A stretch of DNA of 64,000 nt from Conoideocrella luteorostrata (GCA_032433595.1 JASWJB010000133.1:41526-105525), one strand, 5' to 3'. Shown: positions 43,463 to 55,557, counted from the stretch's first letter. Translations and numbers: made by a program. The notes: generated from the letters alone by a model not told the origin.

Positions 43463-46400
43463 ATGACGACAATGGAAACGTCTGGCCCAGACACCCCCTC
43501 GCTCGACCCGAAACCGCATGTCGCGGTTGCGGAGAAGGAGCAAAATGAGCAAAAGACGGAGGTTAATGGGTAAGTTGCCCTTTAATTTGATGCCCTGACC
43601 GGCGCATCGTCACTTTCGGTTGCTGACTGGGCTCATTGTGAAGCCACACCGACGACATATTGCCCAAGCCACAGTCTCAGACGCAGACAAATTCACAGCC
43701 TGCACCCGAAGCGTCTCTGGCCAGCGAACAGCCAGTTGATGTTGCGACCGAACAAAGCGGGAGTGACGCCGAGGAACGTATAGTGAACGGCAAAAATGGT
43801 CCATCGAATGAACAGACTGCGGTTAACGGGGCTGACACGCCAAAAAAGGTTCCCAGTGAGTCGGTTTTAAAGGCTGAGGATGAAGCCGCGCTGGCACATG
43901 AGCTTCCCCCTTCAAGGCAAACGCCAGAAACGGCAGAGACTGCCACGGTCGCGTCTAAAGAACCAGAGCAGAAAGTCCTGGAAGACAAGGAGTCTACGAA
44001 GCCGTCTGAAGACATAACCATGCGCGATTCACCTTCAGCACCTGTAGCTACTGAGCCTGAAAACAAGACATCAGAGGTGCGGGCTGAAGAGTCGTCCAAA
44101 AACGCAACAGCAGACACGGAAATGACGGACTCTCCTGGTGAAAAACCCGAGGATGCAAAACCTGCCCTGACTGAGGACACTGCGATCACCTCACAGGACG
44201 CCGCTGCGCTGCCTACGTCAGAGGTGGATCTTGGCCCAGCTGGCATGTCCCAGCTGGCTATTGAGACCACTGAGAAAGAAAGCTCCCCAGTCGAGGCTTC
44301 TGTCGATGTGTCAATGGTAGATGTCCCTGGTGTGAAGGTTGCTCGCTCGCGAGAAGATGATGCGGCTGACGACGAGCCTGCCCCGAAAAGAGCTCGGACG
44401 GAACCAAAGGATGACGAGATTGGCACCCCTACACCTGCCACGAATGATGCGTCTACCGATGCACAAGCAGAAGTGATCGTGTCTGGCGCCCAGACGCCGG
44501 GTCTAAACTCATCGACGCTTACCAAACTGTCCAACTGGTCTGATGAAGAAACCAACAAAAGAAGCATCTCTCAATTTCAACGTCGAGAAATGCGAAGGGT
44601 CATTGGACGCGTTAAGAAGACCAAGGCTGGTGCTAATTTCAAAGACTCTGTCCAGAAGCTATGGCCTGGCCTATGGGACGGTTACGTCGCCAAGGTGAAT
44701 CGGCCCATGGACCTTGCTGAGCTTGAGCGTGGCCTCCGTGATGCCAACGGTCCGTATAATACATACGGCGATTTCCGAAAGGACTTGAGCCTGATCTTCG
44801 AGAATGCTTTGGATTTCAATGGCCCATTGCATGATATCACCGGGTCAGCAGCCGGTGCCGTCAAAGCGGTTTGGGAAGAGGTTCTAACGATCCCTTTCGA
44901 AGAGCCTGCGAAGCCAAAGGCTCTGCCCAAGGCTAAGCCGGTTCGCGAATCACGAGCTGTAGCCAATGCTGACACTCTTCAACGCCAGTCTGCAGGACCC
45001 GCAGCTAGTCCGGCCGCAGACGCAGTAGTTGGCAAAGCTGCGGCTAGCCAGGCCCAAGACCAGGCCGCTGATCGTCGTAGCTCGACAGCGACGGAGGGAG
45101 ATCGGCCGAAGCGAACGGTTCGTGCCCCGAAGCCCAAGGACATCGATTATACCACTAAGCCTTCCCGGAAGAAGCTCAAGCCGGAGCTTCAGTTTGCTGA
45201 CGAGGTTCTCTCCGAGATAATGTCCGGCAAGAATCACGAATTGAACCAGTGGTTCATGGAACCTGTGGATGCTGAGGGCCTGAACGTTCCCGACTACTAT
45301 TCCGTAATAAAGAAGCCCATGCATTTGAACAAGGTGCATCGTATGCTATACGCCGGAGAAATACCGAATCTTAAGGAATTCGACAAAACGGTCCGGCTTA
45401 TATTTGACAACTGCTTCAAATTTAACGGCCCTGTCGACCAAGGGAATCCGGTGTCTGCGATTGCAAAAAAGCTTGAAGATCTATACGTGACTCAAATGAA
45501 GGGCAAAGATGTTTGGTTGGCCAAATATGCCAAGGCGAATGCTCCCGCATCGGCGTCTAACCCTAGTGAGGATGAGGATGAGGATGATGAGGATGATGTC
45601 GATGATCCTGCTGAGGCCGCCGCAGACAACAAGGAGATTGAAGAGCTCCAGGCTAAGCTCGATGAAGAGACCAAAAAGCTCAACGGCATGCTCCTCACAC
45701 ACAACCCGAGCATGATTGACATCCAGAAGAATATCGTCGATATGGTTCAGAAGACGCTCATTAGCAAAGCACAGGAAGCTCAGGCATCCCGAGTCAAGGC
45801 AAAGAGCGATAAGCCCAAGAAGGCTGGCAAAGGTGGTAAGGCTAAGGCTGCAGGCTCCGGTGGCCGAAAGTCCACTGGCGGGCCTCAAACAAAGAAGTCC
45901 GGGGGCTCAAAGAAGGCTGCCCCTAAGAAGAGCCTCACTGCGGCCGAGAAGGACCAAATCGCCAACGGTATCAACGACTTGGAATATCCCCATCTCGACC
46001 GGGCCATCGACATTATCAAGCGAGACACAGGCCAGAATGTAAGTGACGGATGACGACCATTCCCCAAAAAATCACTGGTCACAAGTGAGTGTAAATACTG
46101 ACTTTTCTGGATAGGAGAACAATGATGGCGAGCTTGAGCTGGATATTGACCAGCTCAGCAGCGATGCCCTCGTCAAACTCTGGGAGCTTTGCCGCAAAGC
46201 TCTTCCCGGGTTTGCCAAAGACTCCGCACCTGCACTTTCCGTAGAAGTAAGCAGGCCCTCCGCCAAACAAAGCTCTAAATCATCAACGGCGGCCAAACCG
46301 AAGAAGAACAAGCCCATGAGTGCATCTGAGCAAGAACAACGCATTGCCGAGTTGACAGCCCTTAGCAATTTGTATAGGAACCCACAGGAGCCCGGTGATG

Positions 46401-46471
46401 GTGCGGGTGTGACGCAAGCGCCTACTCCTGGAGCCGAGTCGAGTAACGACTCAGATTCAGAAGAGGAGTAG
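43463..46471 (+). CDS. bdf1: BET-family double bromodomain protein (Bdf1-like)
   Basis: The exons are 43463-43569, 43644-46038 and 46115-46471 (donors GTAAGT), giving 952 residues. The first 340 are acidic and low-complexity. Bromodomain 1 is at about 345-445 and bromodomain 2 at about 545-665; the latter has the canonical VPDYYSVIKKPMHL and acetyl-lysine-binding Asn in NCFKFNGP. A Lys-rich linker precedes the NET domain (about 797-872, LTAAEKDQIANGINDLEYPHL to LSSDALVKLWELCRKAL), which is split by the last intron. The C-terminus is acidic. BET proteins read acetylated histone H4 and recruit TFIID and chromatin factors. Bromodomain 1 has a shortened ZA loop without PDYY, though FNGPLHD keeps an Asn. 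The gene symbol follows yeast usage. Confidence 0.93.
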
Positions 46472-47757
46472 ATTGTGCGTTGGGGTATCTTGATCATTAT
46501 GAATAGACGATGTTATTGGATGGAGCCGGCGTTGGTAGTGAATCTTGATTTGCTTGCTATGCAAGTCATCCGGAACGAGGAGAGACTTGCTTTTTTGGAA
46601 GCTGTGTGTGTTGCGATGGCAGCAGATGTGATTTTCTTTTCTTTTCGAGACGCGGGATCTTGCATAATTTTGGGTCGCAGGCATTGTAATCTTTGCTTTC
46701 AAAAGCTGGAGCGTTGCCCGAATGATGGTGACGGTTATTGCGGGATGGGGGACGAGTGATTACTCTCCCGGCTCGAGGGACTGGCGCATGGCGTATTGCC
46801 GACGCAATAAAGTCGTCGAACGTTGGGTTTCGTGGGCATTTGCCCATCAAATTAAAAACCAAAAAAAAGACGAGATCGGAGGTTGGCAGTCGGCGCCTCT
46901 TAGTCCCATAGTTGTATGTAGGATCAATGTGTGTATATTATGCTGTGAGCTGTGTGTCCAGCCCTGGGATCCGCCGAGTGCAGGCGAAAGCTAGAGAAAG
47001 AATATTTAGCTCCGGTATCGAGTAGCCGTGCAAAATTTTTGCAGTAGTGGTGCGACGCGAGGATTGCAGATAACTGCTCGTATCCATGACGTAGTGGTGC
47101 TCAGAAACATGCCATCCCAGGGACTGTGAAAAAAAAAAACTCATACATAATCTGTCGATGCCAAGTCAAGGCGACCGTGTGCCTGTATCACGACAAACTT
47201 CGTAAGCAGGTCGAGGAGATAGATATGAGCGTTCCATGGTATACATGAAGAACTCTAGCATGATTGTGTCCGTCGACGAACATGACAACTCACGCAACGG
47301 TAGTTCAAAGGCAATTTTTGAGAGCTGGCTTTTTCTTTTCTTTTAAAAAAAATGCAATAGAGTTTGTGAGAGGGAGAAGCGTCGAGGGATGGACGATGGG
47401 ATAAGGAGGGAGTGTGGGGCGTAGAGCCCGTATCGATACGCACCGCGGACGACATACGACGTATCGCAGATGTACGTACCTGTTGACTTGGGACCTAGGC
47501 AAAGCAAGAATTGGATGATTTTTAAGCTGATGGCTGCGTCTACGTCATATACCAGCAGCGTACATATCTGTGTCGGCGAAATATCACCTACGTATCATGG
47601 GACCTGCGCATTCGACGGTGTTGCAACTAATAAAAAGAAGCTTCGAGCCAGCATGTGCATCGGTTTCGCCAGGGGAAAGCCTGTTCTTGAGACTCCCAAA
47701 TCTATTCTTATGCCAGTCTTTCCATCACACTAGGTAGTTTCCTGTCCATATCCGTGT
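46472..47757. other. Convergent intergenic region
   Basis: No supported gene lies between the stops of the bromodomain and Nudix genes. Short A runs occur at about 46859-46867 and 47129-47138. Confidence 0.6.
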
Positions 47758-48789
47758 TCACTCATCCGAAGTCATGGGGACGGGCAATTTCCTCCTCAGA
47801 CGATTACAAATATCTACATAGTCACGTTCTTCCTCTGGTGTAATGACGCCGTGTCTGACGAAGAAATCAATCATGACGAGACAGACGTTGGGCTTGAACT
47901 CGTCATTCATCATACGCTGTTTTACCTCGCTGCAGCTCATGAGTAGAAACTCTGCTACTTCGCCGTCTTGTGGGCGGGGGATAACACTCTCGGCCAGTTC
48001 CAGGTCGTACACGTACAGGACCTCAGAGTGATGCAGTTCCGTCCGTATGTTTTTGTTGGCAAGCGTGACGACACCAACGCTACGGACCTGCTCAGCAACG
48101 AGGTCCTCGGGAAGAGATGCTTCCTCTGTGGCTTCGGCAAGAATACAGTCCATTGGGGAGTGGTCCGCCTTGACGCCGCCGGCTACAGTGCTGTCCAACA
48201 TGCCTGGGTATGTGAATAGTTTGAGGCTCCGTCGGGCGACCCAGATCTTGGGGCCGAGGGCAGTGCGCACAAAGCAAGTCAGATGCGCGCCGCGGGTGGC
48301 AATCCCGAAAAGAGAGGCGGCAAATCGTTCAATCTGGACGACGCCATCGGCGCGAGCGCCCATGACGCGGAAATACTCACTGTGCATGCCGTTGAGCATG
48401 GGGAAGATTTTGCCTTCGATGGCGGCATCCACAGCTACTTGCAAGGCAGCATTCGCATGGTGAGACGCAGAGGCACCGGGTGGAGGAGGAGAGAGTGTGA
48501 CCCGGCGCCGGTCATGGTCAATGGCGAATGAAGGCGGCCAAGGCATGCGGGAGACTGTGCTGGGGTGGATGTAGCCATGGGGCCTGGGGTCCGGGGACAG
48601 CAGAAGGCGGTAGTATGGCGTGCAGTTGGTGTCGAAATCCAGAGGCACGCTAAAAATGAAAGCCGAGACGGTTAGGTAAAGTTGGCATGACGAGGGCTTT
48701 GTACGTGAACTTGACACCTACTTGTCGACGATGGAAATGAGGTCTAAAAATGAGCGGGGTGGATGATGATCCTTCGGGTTGGTAGCCAT
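47758..48789 (-). CDS. DUF4743 Nudix hydrolase (thiamine-pyrophosphokinase-related)
   Basis: The exons in transcription order are 48789-48722 and 48649-47758, giving 319 residues. The junction restores a continuous IVDNVPLDFDT sequence. The N-terminal half fits the DUF4743 domain that precedes Nudix folds in yeast Tnr3-like proteins and their relatives. The Nudix region has AGGVKADHSPMDCILAEATEEASL. The core EATEEA glutamates needed for Mg binding remain, while the first Glu and the Arg of the classical box are replaced. Relatives remove phosphate from oxidised thiamine diphosphates or similar nucleotide-like compounds; this activity is inferred. The stop faces the bromodomain gene; the start is divergent from the beta-lactamase-family gene across a 1.2-kb interval. 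Confidence 0.9.
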
Positions 48790-49045
48790 GGATAATGATT
48801 GCAGAAGGCAGCGGAAAGGCAAACAAGACTTGGCCAATGCGATGCGGGGGGTATCTAGCCAAGCAGTCCAGGCCAAAATCACCAGGTGGTTACGAAGCAA
48901 GCAGTAACTATGTGCATGTCCGTATGTATGTATGTATTTGTGTGTGCTGGCTGGATTGGTTGCGACGTTGGTGTTTGTACTGAGTACGTAGTTCAGAGGA
49001 CTTGGATGATGAAATGTGGGGCCCCCGTAAAAATTAACCGAGAAT

Positions 49046-49597
49046 AGCTACTCCGTAACTAGTTAGTTAGTTAGTTACTGGCCAATAAATACAGAGTATC
49101 AGCACAAGCAGTACCAGTAAAAGTTTGGCTGCGGCTCTCTTGAGATTTGAATAAATGGTGGACACAAACACAATGTTAGCTTCAAAAAAGGAATTGTTGG
49201 TCAATGGGTATTTATCTAATGCGTTATTAACACATTAGACGAGTCCGTGAGAGACGCAAAAGAAAAATTGGCTCCAATAGACCAGACGGCACAAGCACGC
49301 CGGCATGCATGGATGCATGCAACGCACGATTTAAATCAACCGCAACCCATCCTGCGGAAACAGCCGATCCGTCGGCTGACACGCAGATGCTGGCGGCATG
49401 TCATAATGCAACATTAACCAGGGGCCAGCAAACAAACACACGCAGCCGGACGAGCTACTTACTCCGTGGTTGCGTAGGGTTTTCTCTCGTGTTTGCACTC
49501 GTGCTCGCATCCACGGACAGACTATTCTTATTGCCGCCCCCTGCACGCCTCAGCCGAGCAAAACCAGCTAACTAACTAACTAGTTAGTCAAGTAGCT
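49046..49597. mobile_element. MITE-like segment with imperfect terminal inverted repeats
   Basis: The left end (49046-49081) is AGCTAC, four bases, then TAACTAGTTAGTTAGTTAG and CTGG. The right end (49564-49597), read on the minus strand, gives AGCTAC, five bases, then the same TAACTAGTTAGTTAGTTAG block and CTGG. The roughly 35-bp ends therefore form one imperfect inverted repeat enclosing about 480 bp. A hairpin, GCATGCAT-GG-ATGCATGC (49303-49320), lies within about 10 bp of the centre. No coding ORF and no clear target-site duplication were found. It could be a non-autonomous DNA element or a locally arisen GTTA microsatellite pair. Confidence 0.5.
49303..49320. repeat. 8-bp perfect stem with 2-nt loop
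   Basis: GCATGCAT and ATGCATGC are exact reverse complements separated by GG, at the centre of the inverted-repeat segment. Confidence 0.9.
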
Positions 49598-49975
49598 GTT
49601 TTGTCTTAGTTAGTTCGCTCCCATCTTGCTGGCTCCCCGGATTTGGTCTGAGCTTTCTCCGGTGCCGAGGCAAACACGATTGGTGCTTGGATCTCGTCCC
49701 TCTTCCGTCCATCTGATCTTCCTGCGAAAACCTGCAGCACGGCGGGCATTCTAAATCTATATCCATTCGCCCCCCGGGCCAATCTCGCGCACTGAGCTCT
49801 GCATCTGAATTGAGACATGCTCACGTATTCGTTTGAGCGTAGCAGCCAGCCCGGTAGTTATCGCCATCCTATATCTAGAAGAGAGACCGAGTCAATGCCT
49901 GCCACTTAAACGCCGCAGAGCCCGAAAAGCAGCAAACCACAAGAACCCAATATCCCAATAGTCCAAGAGCTCAAT

Positions 49976-51390
49976 ATGAACAGGCTCGATGATATTTTAA
50001 GACGCTACACCATTCAGGGAGACGATGCGAAAGGGAAGCTGACCGGTGCATCGTTTGTGGTCACCAACAAAGATGGTACGTCTTCACCTATGGCGCAAAT
50101 CAATATAACCTCGCTCTCAGCCATTGCATGTCTCGCATCGTTCGTGACTACCAAAAGCTAAGTTCGTCCCAGGCATCATATACACCGGGTCGTCAGGACG
50201 TCTCGGCCTCGACTCAAAATCCCCGCCATGGACAGACAAGACCCTCACATGGACAGCCTCGCTCACCAAGTTCGCCACCACCATCTCCGTCATGCAGCTC
50301 GTCGAACAAGGAAAGATGGACCTCGACGCCGACGTGCGCCCTGTCCTCCCTGAGCTCAGGGAGGCCAAGGTCCTGCGCGAGTTTGACGACGACGACAACC
50401 CCGTCTACGAGGAGAACACCAGGCCCATCACCCTGCGGCAGCTGCTCACCCACACCTCAGGATTCAGCTATGAGTTCGCAGACCCCGTCCTTCTCAAGTG
50501 GTCCAGCACAGCGCCGAATCGCAACATCTCGCGCATCCAGTGGTCCAAGCTGGAAATCACCACGCCGCTGCGCTTCCGTCCCGGTGAGTCGTGGGCATAC
50601 GGCGTGGGCCTCGACTGGGCGGCGCAGGTCCTTGAAAAAGTCACGGGCAAGTCCCTCGGCGCATACATGCGAGAAAACATCTTTGACAAGCTCGGCATGA
50701 TGGACACGGGCTTCTGGCTCGAGAGATTGCCGCAGACTGCTCCCAGAACGGCGGAAAACGTCCAGCGCACAAAGGAGGGCGGCCTCAAAAATGCGTACTG
50801 GCCCACGCCCGAGAAACACGAGATTGAATCTGGCGGCGCCGGGCTGTTCACCACGGCCAGCGACTACGCCTGCCTGCTGAGGGGCTTCCTGCAGGGCAAG
50901 TTGGTGACGGAGAGGACTATGAAGGAAATGCGCACGCCGCAGCTGAGCGGCGCCCCGGCCGAGGACCTCCAAGCCATTGCTTTCCACCCGCTGATCCATA
51001 ACACCCTCGCGCCCGAGTTCACCAAGCAGCAGAAGATTAATCACGGGCTGGGGGGCATGCTGAACGTAGGGGACGTGCCGGGCAAGAGAAAGGACGGCAG
51101 TATTGCCTGGAGTGGCATATTGAACAGTCGATGGGTGGGTAACATCTTCCTTGCTACCAATTCTGTGCTGTTTCTCCTATTCTATTCTTTCCTGCCCATG
51201 AAAGCATCACACACATCAAGCTAACGCCGCTTACCATCTACAGTGGGCTGACCCCAAGACTGGCATCGCAGCTGTTCTCATTGTCAATGTTCGTCCCCAA
51301 GGCGACTCCGTCGCAGCAAAATTGTATGACGAGCTGGAATTCGCTGTTTATGGGGACCTCCTGGGCGAGGTGTCTCGCAGTCGCCTGTAG
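49976..51390 (+). CDS. Serine hydrolase of the beta-lactamase/transpeptidase family
   Basis: The exons are 49976-50075, 50173-51134 and 51244-51390, giving 402 residues. The last intron has donor GTGGGT and is supported by continuity at RWWADPKTGIAAV. The nucleophile motif is SLTK (SxxK), followed by the Tyr motif in AYGVGLDWAAQVLEK and a LRQLLTHTSGF segment typical of class C-like esterases and LovD-type acyltransferases. There is no signal peptide, so it is probably intracellular. Fungal members act as esterases or transacylases, often on secondary metabolites; the substrate is unknown. The gene is convergent with the SET-domain gene, with 220 bp between stops. Confidence 0.9.
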
Positions 51391-51610
51391 GAATGAATAC
51401 CTGTTGCATGAAAGGCTGTATCTAGAACAATTATCAATCGATGTCTATAAACCCGGTTTCCCACGCATGTCATGGCCTTGATTCTAATTTCCGCGAACAA
51501 ACCCAGTGATTGTAGCCCCGTTCTCACATTCTCTCTATCCAGTCATTAAGTCAACAGGCGGGCGAACAAGGAAACTCGCCCCTCCACACAGACTTCTCCA
51601 TCTCAGCAGA

Positions 51611-53140
51611 TCACTCCTCATCAAATATATCATCCCCGCTCATCCCCTCCAGCACCCCCTCCAGCACCTTCCTACATCTCGCTCTGTAATCCAGCGCCAG
51701 CCTCTGATTCCTCGTCAGCTCCTCCATATCGCCCCCCACGACCTCCACATCCGTCTCGTCCAGCCTCTCCAGCTCCTGCAACACCTTGTGCTGGATAATA
51801 GCCACCGTCTGCTCCAGGTACATCCTCGCCTCGCCGTCCACCCGTCCGGAGAGGAACCTATGCCTCTGGTACTGCTCTGCTGTCATGTTTTTGCGCTCCT
51901 CCTCCTCCTCCGTCATCGTCGTCCTCGTCAGGGGCACCAGCTGTTTTCGCTGCTCCGGCAGAGTCAGCGTGCAGATGATATCCCACACCATCTCGGGCTG
52001 CACGCGCTGAAACGACCCGAGCACCTGCGTCGACGGATCCAGCTGCAGCGTCTGCTTCGACCGGGCGACCACCGAGCTGGGATGCGACAAGGGCCGTAGC
52101 GAGATGAGATATTCCTCGGAATCACGCGGCGGCTCCGCAGTCGTAGTCCTCTTCCTCACGTGCGTATAGTCGTTGTGCAGCTCCTCCGTGGCGGGGATCA
52201 TGAATCCATACCCCAGCAGCAGCTCTGCATTCGTCTTCATGCTGTAGTTGTTGAAAACCTGCTCCCCCGGGCGGTGGGACTTTCCGACCTTCAGCTCGCA
52301 CTGCTGCTTGTGGTGGTCGAGATCCCACCGAATCTCAGTCGTCATGTCGTGGTTGCCGATATCGAAGAGCGGGAGCAGCACGGAAAAATCTTCCATCACA
52401 ACCCCCGCCGGCAGCAAGCTCTGCTGCTTCTCCGAAAGCACCAAGCTCGGTCTAAAGCTGCGGCTCGAAAAGATACAATACGCCCACTGGTACAGCTCCG
52501 TGGTCAGGGCCTTTTCGAAAGCACTCCTCCGTGCTTTTGCTTCTGCTTTTGCTTCTACTTGGCCCTTTTCCTTTTCCTCTCCCTCTACCTCCCCGCATGT
52601 TGCACGGAGCAGTTCCCTCGCCTCTTCCAAGTCTCTCTTGACGTCACTCCTGATCTTTTCCACACCAACCTCCACGTTCGTGCCCTCCAGCAACTCCGCC
52701 TCCTCGGGTGGCCAGAACGGCGCCAACGCCCATGCCTGTCTATTCTCCTCCCCCGGCTGGGGCAGGGCCCGGATATAGGGGTACCAGAAGGACGTCTCGC
52801 CTTTGAGGTACTCCTTGATGAGGAACAGGCGGCCAACTACATGCGGGGTTGTCCTGGCGAGGAACTCCGCAGGGAACGCATCCGGGGCCGCAGCCTTTTG
52901 CTCCGACACGGCGTTGAAGTACGACAGGGTAAGCGAGGTGGGCAGCTGCACGATGGGTTCGTACGGCTGCACGTCACCAGAGGCGGATGGCTTGACGCGG
53001 AACGAGAGGCCCGTCAGGGCATCTTGGTAGATCTCGATGGCGGGATGGAGGGCCGCGCCGTGGGAGACGGCCCAGTCGACCAGGGTTGTTATGGTCTTTT
53101 CGATGCTGCCGCTGCCGTTGCTGCTGCCGCTGGACGTCAT
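51611..53140 (-). CDS. SET-domain protein lysine methyltransferase (Rubisco-LSMT type)
   Basis: This single exon encodes 509 residues from the ATG at 53140. The frame is open further upstream to 53338, but MTSSGSSNGSGSIEK is the more natural start. The SET core has LFDIGNHDMTTEIRWD and GEQVFNNYSMKTNAELLLGYGF, the NH and NNYS motifs that bind S-adenosylmethionine and the lysine channel. A split N-terminal SET region and a helical C-terminal substrate-binding region fit the Rkm/SETD-like class that methylates ribosomal and other non-histone proteins. A charged insert (EVEGEEKEKGQVEAKAEAKARR) sits in the middle. The substrate is unassigned. A CTG-rich run lies just upstream at 53158-53181. Confidence 0.9.
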   Translation of the reverse strand: MTSSGSSNGSGSIEKTITTLVDWAVSHGAALHPAIEIYQDALTGLSFRVKPSASGDVQPYEPIVQLPTSLTLSYFNAVSEQKAAAPDAFPAEFLARTTPHVVGRLFLIKEYLKGETSFWYPYIRALPQPGEENRQAWALAPFWPPEEAELLEGTNVEVGVEKIRSDVKRDLEEARELLRATCGEVEGEEKEKGQVEAKAEAKARRSAFEKALTTELYQWAYCIFSSRSFRPSLVLSEKQQSLLPAGVVMEDFSVLLPLFDIGNHDMTTEIRWDLDHHKQQCELKVGKSHRPGEQVFNNYSMKTNAELLLGYGFMIPATEELHNDYTHVRKRTTTAEPPRDSEEYLISLRPLSHPSSVVARSKQTLQLDPSTQVLGSFQRVQPEMVWDIICTLTLPEQRKQLVPLTRTTMTEEEEERKNMTAEQYQRHRFLSGRVDGEARMYLEQTVAIIQHKVLQELERLDETDVEVVGGDMEELTRNQRLALDYRARCRKVLEGVLEGMSGDDIFDEE

Positions 53141-55557
53141 GATTGCCGAAATATCCCAGGCTGCTGCTGCTGCTGCTGCATGGGGAAATGAGACTCCGGT
53201 GCGGGTGAAATCACAAATCACCTTGTGATGTATAACAGCGTACGACGATGGTGATGAGCGAGCACAGAAAAGAGGGAAAAGCGACGAACAGCGGCGACGA
53301 AGAGAGATATGATATGCCGCGCGAAGAGTACAAGGCACCCATTGGTGCGCCCTGCAAATCTATGCGCTCTTTGATTTTGATTTTCTTTGATTATTTTTTT
53401 TTTCCCCGTCGTTTTAATATAGCTTGCGAGACGACGGGTATGGAGTGACTTACTAACTGCTATATTTGCCGACTCGCAACATGACTGGCCGGCTGCAAGA
53501 CAGCGACATCTGCCGACGACCATTCAGGCTGCGGGAACGGACTCGGCGGCGGGGGGGAGGTCTGGTGTAGGGGTCGATGGAAGGGTGTGCGTGTCTATCG
53601 GTGGGGGCCGCGAACCGGCCTGCCATGGGATGAGCGAGAACTGAGCAAATAAAGTGAGTTGAGTGACTGGCTGAGAGGCAACTCGCCGCCCAACTAGTGA
53701 GTGAGCGAGCGAGCGGCAGCGAGCGGCATGCGCTCTTATCGCGCACATATGTACGGAGCAGACCATGTTGTGCTCCGTACTCCATACAATGTACTCCATA
53801 TCATGCATGCAGCCTGCATCCATCTTATCACACTCGTCACATTCACATGCTCTTTATTTCGCTGCTGCCGTACTCCGTAATTCGTAAACGTTTTGGACGA
53901 GATGCCCTGCCTTGCCGATTCACCACCATCTCACTGCCCCTCGCACACAACCCCATCCGCAGCGTGCCCTCCCTCACTCTCACGTCTTTCACCTTTCAGC
54001 CATATCTCCAAAACACGTCTCCCAATCCAGTCTCCCCATCCAGTCTCCCGAACCAACGCAGACGCCATTCCACAGCCCCCATCCCCCATCCTACGGTCCA
54101 CCTGCCATCTGTGGGAGCCTCAACAGACCAGATATATGTAGACGTAGCTATTGCTCGCCCTTTCGCTTTCGGGCTCTCCAGAACCGCAATGACCGCCCCT
54201 ATGGCGAGTCCAGAGGCACCCGTTTCCGCTTTCCCAGAATGTTTTCCGTGGTGAGCAATGTCGAACTCCATAAAAGCAGTCAAACGTGGCCGTAGAGTGT
54301 GATGACGAAACCACACAAATATTTACATGTATACTGGACTGTCCCTTAACCCAACAGCCCAGGACGGTAGCAATATCCGACTACTCCGTACGCAGTCTCC
54401 ATATATCCAACCAGCTCGCTCTTCTGCGCAGGCAGTGGCACAATCCGCAGGATGAGTGAGCGCGCTTGATTATTGAACTCGGACGCTGCAATAAGGCCGG
54501 ACCGCCTAACATGATGCTCCTGATGCTGACGCCGTCTCTGCTTGCCTGTCTTGTGTGTGTGCGGCTTCGACAGAGCGACATGCGTAGGAGGGCGGTGGCT
54601 CCTGTATGTTGGCCGTTATTGAGACAATGGTTTTGATGGACTTGGCTTCATACCACAAGCAGCACAGAGTTGGTTACACACCAATACTATGTACATGTCT
54701 CTCTGTCCAAACCGGCGGCCCTCTGTAAGTTCCTGTTCATAGTGCTATAGCGACACGTCTATATACCAGCTGAAAAGCTGAAACGAGGTCGCTGACTGAC
54801 ACATTCTCCGAAGATATTTCCAAATAGCCCCCCCCCCCTACAAAGTAAGATACTGTATGTAGTATTCATCGGGACCTGCCAAAATTCATGTCCAGCTTGC
54901 TCCTGGCTTGGATACGTACCCTACACCCAATCACGATTCAGCTGACTACTTGGGAAAGAGTACGGAACACATGACAGCAATGTTCCTACAATACAGGACT
55001 TAAAAAAGAACTCAACTACATCGAGGCAAGACACACACACACCGACAAAAAAAAATTAGAGTAAGTCATCTGTTTATGCTGTTCAGGGCAATGCATCGAA
55101 ATCCTCGGGTTTCTGGTTGAAATTATGGACGTCGGAGCTGGGAGGGCGGACCATACTCCTCCCGCTGCTCCGTCCTCACCAATCGGAGGGTTTCCGAAAA
55201 CAGACACACCAATACTTACCTCTGATCGAACGTCTTGAATCGAAGCCAGTCTTTACGAGGTCAAATTTAATTACTTGCTTCTTTTACCGATGCAATTTAC
55301 AAGTCTGTGTGCCTAACAACGGCGAGGCACTTGAGCAACTCAAACTCCCCTGATGATACTTCTTTTTAACAAGGCACACCCTTGCTGTTCAACAATGGCT
55401 TCACTGTCCATTTTCCACCGGATGTAAGGTGTATCTGTATCCAATTCAAACAGTGTGTGAAAAACTCGCATGTCGTCTTTTTCAATCATACACCACCGTC
55501 CATCAACAATGCTGTTCAAAATATAGCGTCCTTCAACCATCTGCAATGCATCCACAC
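53141..55557. other. Gene-poor intergenic region
   Basis: Nothing coding is supported between the SET gene start and the Hsp70-like stop. It carries a CTG run (about 53158-53181), motif copies at 53871 and 54382 and a C run near 54830. Confidence 0.55.
53871..54390. repeat. Two TACTCCGTA motif copies
   Basis: Exact copies start at 53871 and 54382; a degraded tandem form is near 53772. Confidence 0.9.

Larger units (their letters stand above)
48790..49975. promoter_or_regulatory. Divergent promoter region containing an inverted-repeat element
   Basis: This interval separates the Nudix and beta-lactamase-family starts. Nearly half of it is the inverted-repeat-bounded segment annotated separately. 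ORFs here are short and unsupported. Confidence 0.55.

Noticed and set aside
49061..49076. GTTA repeats as telomere-like sequence
   Set aside because: The unit is TTAG/GTTA rather than TTAGGG, and the mirrored copy 500 bp away fits inverted-repeat ends better.
53141..53338. Upstream extension of the SET-domain gene
   Set aside because: It adds CTG-run-encoded Ala repeats and no conserved sequence; the ATG at 53140 is a more natural start.
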